DNA from: Streptomyces sp. NRRL F-2580
GTDB lineage: Bacteria > Actinomycetota > Actinomycetes > Streptomycetales > Streptomycetaceae
DNA length: 64,000 bases
Reading direction: 5' to 3'
Assembly: GCF_000720115.1 (NCBI RefSeq)
Contig: NZ_JOIR01000005.1
Coordinates: 1 to 64,000 of the forward strand
Numbering within the stretch: position 1 is the first letter of the stretch; every line of letters starts with the position of its first letter. Under the pieces are notes generated by a model that ran no database searches, was not told where the DNA came from, and saw only the letters and a program-made list of their open reading frames with translations. Both the position numbers and the translations under genes were made by a program. Below are positions 35,294-42,850 of this stretch, one piece after another.

Positions 35294-35743
35294 GTGCACC
35301 ACCACACCCCCGCCCGCCGGGAAACCAACGAGACCCACCACCCGATCCCCCTCGCGCCCGCTCCGCTGGCCGTCCACCACCCGCACGCCGTCCCGGACAT
35401 CCAGACCGTCCAGCTGCCGGACGGCCGCATCATCACGGGCTACGCCATCGCCCCGACCAAGGCCCCCGAGCCCGTCCCGGAACGGCCGGCCGTCAACCCG
35501 CTCGCCATCAACATCGCCCTCGGCGGCATCGGGTTCGCCGCAGCCTGCGGCGGGCTGATGCTCCTGACCACCTTCATCGCCGCCGTCGCTGCGCTCATCC
35601 AGCAGCTCGTCATCCTGGCCGCCGTCATCTTCGGCGGCTTCATCGCCACCCAGGTCCTCGGCACCAACCACGGCCGCGGCAACGGCGGGACGGTCGTCAA
35701 CATCCGCCGGGCCGTCTTCAAGCGCAACAACTTCCGAGGGTGA
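35294..35743 (+). CDS. SpdB-like spread membrane protein
   Basis: The 149-aa protein begins with a His/Pro-rich soluble part (HHHTPARRETNETHHPIP), then LPDGRIITGYAI, and has two membrane segments at about residues 85-125 (GGLMLLTTFIAAVAALIQQL and VILAAVIFGGFIATQV). It fits small spread proteins of Streptomyces conjugative elements. GTG 35294 has AAGGAGG nine bases upstream. The His-rich start may bind metal. Confidence 0.7.
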   Translation: MHHHTPARRETNETHHPIPLAPAPLAVHHPHAVPDIQTVQLPDGRIITGYAIAPTKAPEPVPERPAVNPLAINIALGGIGFAAACGGLMLLTTFIAAVAALIQQLVILAAVIFGGFIATQVLGTNHGRGNGGTVVNIRRAVFKRNNFRG

Positions 35744-35754
35744 AGGAGCCAGCC

Positions 35755-36261
35755 ATGTTCGAGATCCGCGTCATCTGCAGCCCGACCGAGGCACCCGAGA
35801 TCACCAAAGCTCTGGCCGAGACGTTCATGACCGGGCCGGTCCGCCGGCACCCCACCCGAGACGGCGACCGCGTCCGCCTGTACGTCACCGCAGAGCAGCA
35901 GCCGAGCCACTGGCCCGCTCCCGAGACCGCCTATGCCACCGCGCCGAGCGTCATCAGTGAGATCGGCTGGACCGCCCGAGACGTCCGGGACTGCCTGCAC
36001 GGCGTCCACGTCCGCGAGTTCTGGCTCCGGAAGGCCGCGCTCCTGGACCGAATCGCGCTCACCGACGACGACCCCGTGAGCGGCGACGCCGCCACTCTCG
36101 CCGTCGAAGCAGCCCGGCGCCTGATGGACATCGACCAGACCGCTGGCCTCGGCCCCAGCGGCTACGCCGACGGCCCGTACACGCCGCACCACCCGGACAG
36201 CATCCGTGACCCCCGCGGCTACGTCCGCCAGGAGTACGCCCTCTGGATCCGGCACCACTAG
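35755..36261 (+). CDS. AICE hypothetical protein, 168 aa
   Basis: The 168-aa soluble protein starts MFEIRVICSPTEAPEITKAL, like other AICE proteins that follow spread genes, and contains YVTAEQQPSHWPAPETAY and a helical end with GYVRQEYALWIRHH. AAGGAG is upstream of the ATG. The family is not recognised. It ends just before the second conserved leader hairpin, so it closes the first transfer operon. Confidence 0.7.
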   Translation: MFEIRVICSPTEAPEITKALAETFMTGPVRRHPTRDGDRVRLYVTAEQQPSHWPAPETAYATAPSVISEIGWTARDVRDCLHGVHVREFWLRKAALLDRIALTDDDPVSGDAATLAVEAARRLMDIDQTAGLGPSGYADGPYTPHHPDSIRDPRGYVRQEYALWIRHH

Positions 36262-36266
36262 CTGTG

Positions 36267-36308
36267 CCCGGGGCGGTCGCCTCTCGCCAAAGACCGCGAC
36301 CGCCCCGG
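36267..36308 (+). promoter_or_regulatory. Conserved leader hairpin, copy 2
   Basis: CCGGGGCGGTCGC and GCGACCGCCCCGG pair perfectly over 13 bp around the loop CTCTCGCCAAAGACC, the same loop as at 29562-29603. Stem changes between the copies are partly compensatory. It precedes the replication gene by about 40 bp. Confidence 0.75.
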
Positions 36309-36345
36309 TTCTCCGTCCCTTCGACAGAAACAGGAGACCACCAGC

Positions 36346-38328
36346 ATGACACCCCAACCCGAGTCGGAGCAGTACGCCTCCGTGGTGCCCCTGCGGGCAG
36401 CACCCACCGGCAGCCTGGAGCGCGTGCCGCCGCACGACCTGGAGGCCGAACAGGCGGTCGTCGGCGCCCTGATGCTGGCCCCCGAGGTCACCGCACAGGT
36501 GGCCGAGGCGATGGACCCCACCGACCACTACCGCCCGGCCCACGAGACGATCCACCGCGCGATCCTGGACCTGCACGGCCGGGGCCAGGCCGCGGACCCC
36601 ATCACCCTCGGCCACCACCTCGACCACGCCGGCGTGCTGGGCAAGGTCGGCGGGCGGCCCTACCTCCACACCCTGGTGCAGGCCGTCCCCAGCACGGCCA
36701 ATGCCGAGTACTACGCAGGGATCGTCCATCAGCTGGCGCGCCGCCGACGCAGCATCGAGGCCGGTACCCGCATCGTCCAGGCCGGCATGTCCCCGGACGC
36801 CACGGACGACGATCTGCGTGAGGCCCTGGCTCTGGGGGCCGAGGCGATCCCGGCGACGTGGGCGGAACCCATCCCGCTCAACGTCCAGCCTAAGCTCCCG
36901 CCCTTCCCCACACGTGCCCTTCCGGGGTGGCTGGCCGACTACGTTGCCGCCGTCGCCGAGGAGACCCAGACCCCGCCCGACATGGCCGGAGCCCTGGCTC
37001 TCTCCGTCCTGTCCGCTGCCTCCGGCGGTCGCGCCGTGGTCCAGGTGCGCGGTCGCTGGAGGGAGCCCACCAACCTCTTCGTCGTCGTTGCGCTCGGTCC
37101 CGCCAACCGCAAGTCCTCGGTCTTCGCCGCGATGACCCGTCCCCTGTACGAGGCGGAGAAGAGCCTCGTGGAGGGGGCGAACCTCACGATCGTGGAGGCG
37201 GAGGTCACCGCGAAGATGGCCCGCGAGGCAGCCGAGAAGGCCGCAGTCCAGGCGGCCAAGGCGGAGGGCCCGGAGCGGGACAACCTGATCGCCGAGGCCA
37301 TCGGCCTCGCCCAGGTCGCCGAAACCCTGACCGTCCCCGCCAGCCCGCGACTCCTCGCCGATGACGCCACTCCCGAGGTCATCACCACCCTGCTCGCCGA
37401 GCAGGGCGGCAGGCTCGCGGTCATGTCCGCCGAGGGCGGCATCTTCGACATCATCGCCGGGCGCTACTCCGGCATTCCCAACATGGAGGTCTTCCTCAAG
37501 GGCCACGCCGGCGACCGGCTCCGGGTGGACCGCCGGAGCCGTGAGGAGTTCATCGAGGCCCCGGCGCTGACCATGGGCCTGGCCGTCCAGCCCAGCGTTC
37601 TGGAAGAGATCGGCAAGAACCGCGGCTTCGACGGCCGTGGCCTGCTGGCCCGCTTCCTGTACTGCCTGCCTGAATCCCTCGTCGGACGCCGGAGGATCAA
37701 TCCGGAGCAGGTGCCGGCCGCCGTGGCGGCGACGTACGAGCGCAACGTGTACGCCCTCACCCTGCGGCTGGCCGACTGGACCGATCCTCTCGTCATCCAG
37801 CTGACCCCCGAAGCCGATCGGGCCTTGATCGCGTACGAGGAGCGGCTGGAGCCGCAGCTCAGGGCCAAGGGCGGCAGGCTCGGTCACATCGACAAATGGG
37901 CGGGCAAGCTCGTCGGCGCCACCGCCCGCATCGCCGGACTCCTCCACCTCGCGACCCACATCGACGGTGGGCACCACGAGCCCATCACCGAAGCCACCCT
38001 GCGCGCAGCCATCGAGATCGCGGACTACTTCACCGCCCATGCCCTGACCGTCTTCGATCTCATGGGAGCGGACACATCGCTCGCCCGGGCCCGCGTGCTG
38101 CTGGCGGCTCTGGAGCACAACGGGTGGGAGAGCATCACCCGCCGCGACCTGTTCGCCAAGCTCTCCCGCTCCGAATTCCCCACGGTCGCAGAGCTGGAGC
38201 CTGCCCTCGCGTTGCTGGAGGAACACGGCTACCTCCGCACCGACACCCCACCCCGGACCGGCAAGCGCGGGCGTCCGCCGGCCCCTCGGTACCTCATCCA
38301 CCCGCACGTCCGGGAGCCCAAGGCGTGA
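36346..38328 (+). CDS. AICE replication protein: DnaB N-terminal domain fused to DUF3987
   Basis: The 660-aa protein has a DnaB-type N-terminal domain (about residues 28-135: PHDLEAEQAVVGALMLAPEV, HRAILDLHGRGQAADPITL, VPSTANAEYYAGIV) followed by a DUF3987/YfjI-like helicase-like module (about 190-600) with GPANRKSSVFAAMTRPLYEA in the P-loop position and LLARFLYCLPESL. The usual GKS of a P-loop is replaced by NRKSS, as in this family. A C-terminal winged helix follows. It probably initiates element replication at the adjacent iterons, recruiting host primase through the DnaB-N domain. Confidence 0.8.
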   Translation: MTPQPESEQYASVVPLRAAPTGSLERVPPHDLEAEQAVVGALMLAPEVTAQVAEAMDPTDHYRPAHETIHRAILDLHGRGQAADPITLGHHLDHAGVLGKVGGRPYLHTLVQAVPSTANAEYYAGIVHQLARRRRSIEAGTRIVQAGMSPDATDDDLREALALGAEAIPATWAEPIPLNVQPKLPPFPTRALPGWLADYVAAVAEETQTPPDMAGALALSVLSAASGGRAVVQVRGRWREPTNLFVVVALGPANRKSSVFAAMTRPLYEAEKSLVEGANLTIVEAEVTAKMAREAAEKAAVQAAKAEGPERDNLIAEAIGLAQVAETLTVPASPRLLADDATPEVITTLLAEQGGRLAVMSAEGGIFDIIAGRYSGIPNMEVFLKGHAGDRLRVDRRSREEFIEAPALTMGLAVQPSVLEEIGKNRGFDGRGLLARFLYCLPESLVGRRRINPEQVPAAVAATYERNVYALTLRLADWTDPLVIQLTPEADRALIAYEERLEPQLRAKGGRLGHIDKWAGKLVGATARIAGLLHLATHIDGGHHEPITEATLRAAIEIADYFTAHALTVFDLMGADTSLARARVLLAALEHNGWESITRRDLFAKLSRSEFPTVAELEPALALLEEHGYLRTDTPPRTGKRGRPPAPRYLIHPHVREPKA

Positions 38329-38360
38329 GCCCTCGATGGAGCTGCATCCCCTGTACCCCG

Positions 38361-38619
38361 CCGCACAAACCGCAGAATCCGCAGAAACCCGCTGGTGCCC
38401 TCTCTGACCAGCGGCAACGCTCCGGCAGCGCGATGGCCGCAGAAAGCCTTAGAACTCCCGCAGAAATCAGGGCCCACGGCTGGCGTCGCCTCGCCCCGCG
38501 GGCCTCCACCTATTTCTGCGGCGATTCCCGCAGTTTCTGCGGCGCATACCGGTAGGACCTCAACGCCGCAGGTCAGGACGCAGGTCCCGGCATTTCTGCG
38601 GATTCTGCGGTTTCTGCGG
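38361..38619. repeat. Symmetric 9-bp iteron array, candidate replication origin
   Basis: Three tandem 9-mers CCGCACAAA, CCGCAGAAT, CCGCAGAAA occupy 38361-38387. Single CCGCAGAAA copies are at 38437 and 38458. Inverted copies TTTCTGCGG are at 38513 and 38534, and a tandem inverted triplet TTTCTGCGG, ATTCTGCGG, TTTCTGCGG fills 38593-38619. The outer triplets form a near-perfect 27-bp inverted repeat. The array lies between the replication gene and xis/int. Confidence 0.8.
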
Positions 38620-38664
38620 CGTCCCGCCGTCCCGTAGCTCAACCACCCGCCCAGTGGAGGAACA

Positions 38665-38856
38665 GTGGCCGCACCGCGTGACGAGATGTTGACCATCCCC
38701 CAAGTCGTTGAAGAGATCGGCGTACCTCTGGCCACGTTCTACCGCTGGCGGCAGCTCAGGAAGGGCCCCAAGGCCATCAAGCTCCCGAACGGCTCGGTGC
38801 GAATCCGGCGCTCTGAGCTGGAGCGCTGGATCGCAACCCTGGAAGAGGCCGCGTGA
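38665..38856 (+). CDS. xis: Excisionase, helix-turn-helix type
   Basis: The 63-aa protein is a MerR/AlpA-like winged helix: MLTIPQVVEEIGVPLATFYR, WRQLRKGPKAIKLPNGSVRI, RRSELERWIATLEE. Such proteins bend DNA at att and direct the integrase to excision. GTG 38665 has GGAGG just upstream; ATG 38686 is an alternative. The stop overlaps the int start by four bases, the usual AICE xis-int pair. Confidence 0.9.
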   Translation: MAAPRDEMLTIPQVVEEIGVPLATFYRWRQLRKGPKAIKLPNGSVRIRRSELERWIATLEEAA

Positions 38857-40319
38857 CCAACCGCAAGACCGTGAACGTGCCGGGCCCCCGCAAGAGCGGG
38901 GATCCGGCCCCCACGGCAGAACTCACCCTGACCACGGATGTCCGGATTTGGAAGATCAGCAAGCTTTCCAGCAAGTCAGCTCCCTACCAGCTGCGGTGGG
39001 TCGTGGCCGGGCAAGTCCGGCACGCCACGTTCGCCACGATGGCGCTCGCCGAAAGCCGCCGCTCGGAACTCTGGAACGCGATGACGAAAGGGCAGCCTTT
39101 CGACGTTGAATCGGGCTTACCGGAATCCGAGGTCCGGAAGGCTGCCGCCAGAGAGAACGTCCGCCCCGATCCCACCTGGTGGGACTTCAGTCGCGAGTAC
39201 ATGGCGGTCCGGTGGCGGACCGCTGCGGCGAAGACCCGCGAAGGGCTGGCGGACAGCCTCGCCACGGTGGCCATCGCGATGATGGGCGACGGCGCCAAGG
39301 CGCCCACCCCGGAAGAGGTACGGCTGGCGGTGCGCTGGGCCGTCGTACCGGCTCACAGGGGCAAGGAGCCTCCGCCGGAGCTGGTGAAGCCCTGCACGTG
39401 GCTTTCGCAACGCTCCCGGCCCCTCTCGGATCTCCAGGACCCGAGGGTGCTCCGGGACGTCCAGTACCGGCTTTCGTTCAAGCTGGACGACACCCCGGCG
39501 GCGGGGGAGACCTACAAGCGCCGTCGCCGCGGCTTCAACACCGCCATGGAGTACGCCATCGAGTCGGGCTACCTGGACGCGAACCCTCTCGCCGGGGTGA
39601 AGCGGGCAGGGCCTAAGGGCGGTGACGCGGTGGACCCCAGGGTTCTGGTCAATGCCGTCCAGGGAAGCCAGCTCCTGACCGCGGTCTCCTACGTCGGCTC
39701 CGTCCACCGCAATCGCGGGCGGCGACTCGTCGCTTTCTTTGCCTGCCAGCTCTACGCGGCGATGCGGCCGGCGGAAGCGGTCGGGCTGAGGGAGCAGGAC
39801 TGCCACCTTCCCGAAACGGGGTGGGGCACGCTCACGCTCCGGGAGACGCTGCCCGTATCGGGCAAAAGGTGGACCGACTCCGGGAAGCGCCACGACAAGC
39901 GCGGCCTCAAGTCACGTGAGACCAAGGCGGACCGGCCGGTGCCCATTCCGCCGATCCTGGTGGCGATGCTCCGCGAGCACATCGAGGAGTTCGGCACGGC
40001 TCAGGGCGGCCGGCTCTTCGCCAACGAGCGAGGCGGCGTGCTGGGGACGTCCAGCTACTGGAGGGTCTGGCAGGAGGCACGGGCATTCGCCCTGCCTCCC
40101 GACAGGGCCGCCTCGCCTCTCGCGCGGCGGCCGTACGACCTGCGGCACACCTGCATCACGAATTGGCTGAACGCCGGAGTCCCTGTAGCCGAGGTCGCCC
40201 GCCGCGCCGGCAACTCGCCGGAGGTCATCCACCGGCGCTACGAAGGCTGCATCGACGGCCACGAGGAACTGAACAACGCGAAGATCGCGAAGGCGATGGG
40301 GTGGGGGGAACCGCAGTGA
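38853..40319 (+). CDS. int: Tyrosine site-specific integrase
   Basis: The 488-aa protein is an AICE tyrosine recombinase. An N-terminal arm-binding and SAM-like core domain precede the catalytic domain with first Arg in MRPAEAVGLREQD, the H-x-x-R box in YDLRHTCITNWLNAGV, and the nucleophile Tyr in VIHRRYEGCIDGHEE. It recombines the 46-bp att core in tRNA-Arg(CCG). GTG 38853 overlaps xis. The gene lies about 1.8 kb from the right att site, with cargo between, whereas AICE integrases usually lie next to att. Confidence 0.95.
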   Translation: MTNRKTVNVPGPRKSGDPAPTAELTLTTDVRIWKISKLSSKSAPYQLRWVVAGQVRHATFATMALAESRRSELWNAMTKGQPFDVESGLPESEVRKAAARENVRPDPTWWDFSREYMAVRWRTAAAKTREGLADSLATVAIAMMGDGAKAPTPEEVRLAVRWAVVPAHRGKEPPPELVKPCTWLSQRSRPLSDLQDPRVLRDVQYRLSFKLDDTPAAGETYKRRRRGFNTAMEYAIESGYLDANPLAGVKRAGPKGGDAVDPRVLVNAVQGSQLLTAVSYVGSVHRNRGRRLVAFFACQLYAAMRPAEAVGLREQDCHLPETGWGTLTLRETLPVSGKRWTDSGKRHDKRGLKSRETKADRPVPIPPILVAMLREHIEEFGTAQGGRLFANERGGVLGTSSYWRVWQEARAFALPPDRAASPLARRPYDLRHTCITNWLNAGVPVAEVARRAGNSPEVIHRRYEGCIDGHEELNNAKIAKAMGWGEPQ

Positions 40320-40626
40320 CCGCGGGGGATTGGCAGCACCGTTAAGGGCTGTCCCTCGCTTGGTCAGCCTGACGACTCCGACATCAGCTCCCAGGCTGGC
40401 TATCACCGCCGACGGCCGCGCATCAGACAGGTAGATCACAATCTGCGGCTGGAGCACTAACTGGCAGTTGGGTCAGGCGGGTGCTTGAATGGGAATGCCG
40501 CGGTGAGCTGGAACTTCGTGAACACACCGAAGCCGGGCCGCGTATCTCACGCCACGCAGGCTGCGTATTGCCCTGCGGAGGATCCCGAGCCACAGCTGTA
40601 GCTCGGGCTGCTGAAGGGACCTATCC
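40320..40626. other. Non-coding gap after int
   Basis: No gene is supported on either strand. The stretch has lower G+C than int and no clear hairpin terminator. Short minus-strand frames here look like chance. Confidence 0.5.
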
Positions 40627-41136
40627 ATGGCCAAGTACACGAAAGAGCCGCCCGACTGCAGATCTGAGATTCTGTTCGTCGGCACCACAGGTCTACGACC
40701 GCTCGCCAACTCTCCCGATGTTCCCGTCGAGATGTACATCGACATCCTGGCACCCGAGAGCTACATGAGTGTGTACTTCGAACAGGTGTCGCTCTACATC
40801 GAGGTCCTGACGGAAGGTGTGAAGATAGCCCCGCATCCGACCGTCAACCCTAGTGGTGAGTGGTCAATCTGGGACGGTGGCCAGTGGGTCGTGACCTCGC
40901 CGGTGAGCCGTCCGCCCACAGATCGATTGCGTTTGAGGCATTACGACAAACGCGTCACATCTGGCTCCACCAATGGAAAGACACACTGGCTCGGCGTGAC
41001 CGGTCTCCCGAGCACCGGAGCGTTGGAGATGCGCGCCTATTGCGATGCGATCAACGCTGTGGCTGACACAAAGAGTTGCAGGATCCACATGGATGACTTC
41101 CACGTGGGCCAGCAGCTGTCGGGATTCCTGGACTGA
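40627..41136 (+). CDS. AICE cargo, hypothetical protein 169 aa
   Basis: The 169-aa soluble protein has VPVEMYIDILAPESYMSVYF and a GVTGLPSTGALEMRAYCDAI segment, mixed alpha/beta composition and no membrane segment. It lies between int and the tRNA, so it is accessory. A strong terminator follows five bases after its stop. No family is recognised. Base composition is lower in G+C than the core genes. Confidence 0.65.
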   Translation: MAKYTKEPPDCRSEILFVGTTGLRPLANSPDVPVEMYIDILAPESYMSVYFEQVSLYIEVLTEGVKIAPHPTVNPSGEWSIWDGGQWVVTSPVSRPPTDRLRLRHYDKRVTSGSTNGKTHWLGVTGLPSTGALEMRAYCDAINAVADTKSCRIHMDDFHVGQQLSGFLD

Positions 41137-41141
41137 CTCTG

Positions 41142-41169
41142 TTCCCGTCCAGCAGCTGCTGGACGGGAA
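41142..41169 (+). terminator. Rho-independent-type hairpin
   Basis: TTCCCGTCCAGCAG and CTGCTGGACGGGAA form a perfect 14-bp palindrome directly after the stop at 41136. No T run follows, as is common in Streptomyces. Confidence 0.8.
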
Positions 41170-41328
41170 GGAGGAGCGCAACCGCTCGCGTCGAGCACGT
41201 CTTCTCCGTGTGTGAAGACCTGGGAGGCGATCCGCAGCTGCCGCCTCAAAGGCGACCGCGTGCGCAGGCGCGAGGTGTATCGAGCAAGCACGCCCGCACC
41301 GGCCGGGAGGTCTCTACGGGGCAGCCCT

Positions 41329-41334
41329 TAGTCT
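41329..41334 (+). promoter_or_regulatory. -10 box of a leaderless promoter
   Basis: TAGTCT is six bases before ATG 41341. Confidence 0.5.
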
Positions 41335-41340
41335 GCGCTC

Positions 41341-41991
41341 ATGCGACAAGTGACAAGATCCTTAGGTCTGTTCGCGCTTCTGCTCTTCATGGCTGGGTGC
41401 GGTGGGAAGCAGACCACCACCACGACCGGTGACGTCACCACAACGGTCGTGCAGGACAGCCAGTGGGTCACTGCCGCGATCTCGGCCGGCGCTGTCCTCA
41501 TCAGCTCGGCTGCAGCTGCCTGGATCACTCACTACTTCACTGGGCGGACCGAGAGGAGGAGGCAGCAGCACGCCGACGCCCTGGAGGCCGCGAAGCGCGA
41601 CCATGAGGCCAAGCTGGCCCACGAGCAGCGCATTCGCGAGCAGGTGATCGCCACCTCTACGACCATCTCGAAGATGCTCCAGGACTTCCGGGCGAAGATC
41701 GGCGAGGCCACGGAGGCGGCAGACACGTTGGCCGCCACGCTCCTGTACGACGAGTGCTCCGCCGTCGTCCGCCGGCACCATGACGACGCCCTGCCCGTCA
41801 TCGAGGTCATGCCGGACCTGGAGCTCCGGCAGCGGGCCAATGCCGTCTTCGAGGCCTACGGGGACTGGGCGGCAGGCACTGCTGAGGCGCTGTCGAATCT
41901 CACGAGGCGACCTGATGCCGCTGGGCTGGACGGCACTCGCGAGGAGTTCTACGAGCGCGCCCGACGGGTGATCAGCGATGCCTCAGGCTGA
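41341..41991 (+). CDS. AICE cargo, putative lipoprotein with membrane and coiled-coil segments
   Basis: The 216-aa protein has a signal peptide with lipobox-like LLFMAGC (Cys about 20), a Thr-rich stretch, a membrane segment (WVTAAISAGAVLISSAAAAW) and a long coiled coil (RRRQQHADALEAAKRDHEAK) toward the C-terminus. If the N-terminus is lipidated, most of the protein after the membrane segment would be cytosolic. Similar coiled-coil membrane proteins occur in phage-exclusion and stress systems, but assignment is not possible. Leaderless promoter. Confidence 0.7.
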   Translation: MRQVTRSLGLFALLLFMAGCGGKQTTTTTGDVTTTVVQDSQWVTAAISAGAVLISSAAAAWITHYFTGRTERRRQQHADALEAAKRDHEAKLAHEQRIREQVIATSTTISKMLQDFRAKIGEATEAADTLAATLLYDECSAVVRRHHDDALPVIEVMPDLELRQRANAVFEAYGDWAAGTAEALSNLTRRPDAAGLDGTREEFYERARRVISDASG

Positions 41992-42039
41992 CGCGCGGCC
42001 CACACGCCCCTCACACGGGATCAGTGAGTAGCAACGACA

Positions 42040-42074
42040 AAGGCCCGGACTCAGTGGGACTGAGTTCGGGCCTT
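42040..42074. terminator. Element-borne tRNA-Arg terminator hairpin
   Basis: AAGGCCCGGACTCAGT-GGG-ACTGAGTTCGGGCCTT forms a 16-bp stem with one G-T pair. It is downstream of the minus-strand tRNA and homologous to the hairpin at 21511-21545, so the AICE carries its own version of the tRNA terminator. Confidence 0.8.
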
Positions 42075-42123
42075 CATGCTTGGCACTTCAGCTGATCAGC
42101 GGCGTGATCGCGCTGTCTCTGCT

Positions 42124-42169
42124 GGAGTGCCCCCGGCAGGATTCGAACCTGCGCACACGGCTCCGGAGG
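42124..42169. repeat. att site: intact-tRNA side of the AICE
   Basis: These 46 bases equal 21595-21640. They form the 3' part of the tRNA, contributed by the element, joined to the host 5' part at the anticodon loop. Confidence 0.9.
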
Positions 42170-42199
42170 CCGTTGCTCTATCCCCTGAGCTACGGGGGC
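42128..42199 (-). tRNA. tRNA-Arg(CCG)
   Basis: Read on the minus strand the 72 bases fold into a full cloverleaf: acceptor GCCCCCG/CGGGGGC with discriminator A, D arm GCTC/GAGC, anticodon stem ACGGC/GCCGT with loop CTCCGGA (anticodon CCG), and T arm GCAGG-TTCGAAT-CCTGC. CCA is not encoded. It is the integration target of the AICE. Confidence 0.97.
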
Positions 42200-42342
42200 G
42201 CGGTCGTCGGTGTTGCGGCGACGGGTTGAACACTACCAGCTTCCGTGGGGTGATCAGGAACTGGTTTCGGGGGGAGGAGGGGGTGGGTCGCCCGCAGGGG
42301 GTGGAAGTGGCAAAAACCCGGACGCGGGGGCCCGGCTCGACC

Positions 42343-42348
42343 TACTCT
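42343..42348 (+). promoter_or_regulatory. -10 box of a leaderless promoter
   Basis: TACTCT is six bases before GTG 42355. Confidence 0.55.
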
Positions 42349-42354
42349 CGAGTT

Positions 42355-42780
42355 GTGCCAGGCGCCTCAGGCCGGGTGCTTGTTGTCGACGACAACAAGG
42401 TCATCCGGCAGCTGATCAAGGTCAATCTCGAGCTGGAGGGCTTCGAGGTCGTGACCGCGAACGATGGTGCCGAGTGTCTGGACGTGGTCCATCGCGTGCG
42501 CCCCGACGTGATCACGCTCGACGTGGTCATGCCGCGGCTGGACGGGTTCGGGGCGGCCGCGCAGTTGCGGGCCGATCCGCGGACCAGGGACGTGCCCGTG
42601 GCGATCGTGAGCGCCTGCACGCAGCAGGAGGTGGAGGCCGGGATCACGGCCGGGGTGGACGCCTTCCTCGCGAAGCCCTTCGAGCCCGCCGAGCTCGTGC
42701 GCGTCGTACGCAGGCTGGTCGAGCGGAACGACCGGCGCGACGGGAGGAAAGGGGCGCCCGCCGGGCGGGGGAGGGGCTGA
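42355..42780 (+). CDS. Single-domain response regulator (CheY-like)
   Basis: The 141-aa protein is a receiver domain only: acidic pair D12/D13 (VLVVDDNKVI), phospho-acceptor D56 (VITLDVVMPRLDGF), conserved Thr/Ser in AIVSAC and Lys in FLAKPFEP. It lacks an output domain, so it signals by protein contact. Its kinase is not nearby. GTG 42355 follows TACTCT by six bases; longer frames run into the tRNA and are not credible. It lies just outside the AICE. Confidence 0.88.
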   Translation: MPGASGRVLVVDDNKVIRQLIKVNLELEGFEVVTANDGAECLDVVHRVRPDVITLDVVMPRLDGFGAAAQLRADPRTRDVPVAIVSACTQQEVEAGITAGVDAFLAKPFEPAELVRVVRRLVERNDRRDGRKGAPAGRGRG

Positions 42781-42838
42781 GGCCGCGGCCTCCTGTTCAC
42801 ATGGCGAAATCCTTCGTGGGATGACACGGGGTCTCCCC

Positions 42839-42844
42839 TAGGCT
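42839..42844 (+). promoter_or_regulatory. -10 box of a leaderless promoter (nrtL)
   Basis: TAGGCT is six bases before GTG 42851. Confidence 0.55.
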
Positions 42845-42850
42845 GGTCCC

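Larger units (their letters stand above)
21641..42169. mobile_element. Actinomycete integrative and conjugative element (AICE)
   Basis: The 20.5-kb element lies between the tRNA fragment at 21595-21640 and the tRNA restored at 42128-42199. It carries the AICE core: GntR regulator, spread/membrane proteins, RRQRL-type zinc protein, FtsK/SpoIIIE translocase, replication protein, excisionase and tyrosine integrase. Cargo lies at both ends (NACHT NTPase and RibD-like operon on the left, two genes after int on the right). Single-strand-free, double-stranded transfer by the FtsK-like protein is expected for this class. The translocase frame is broken, so present mobility is uncertain. Confidence 0.9.

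Noticed and set aside
35440..38307. 955-codon open frame on the minus strand
   Set aside because: It is the antisense shadow of the replication gene and neighbours, rich in Gly/Asp/Val with no domain; high G+C leaves such frames open.
38361..38619. CRISPR-like array
   Set aside because: Repeats are 9 bp, partly tandem and inverted, with no regular spacers or cas genes.
40473..40745. Small minus-strand frames after int
   Set aside because: Poor codon structure and overlap with the real gene at 40627.
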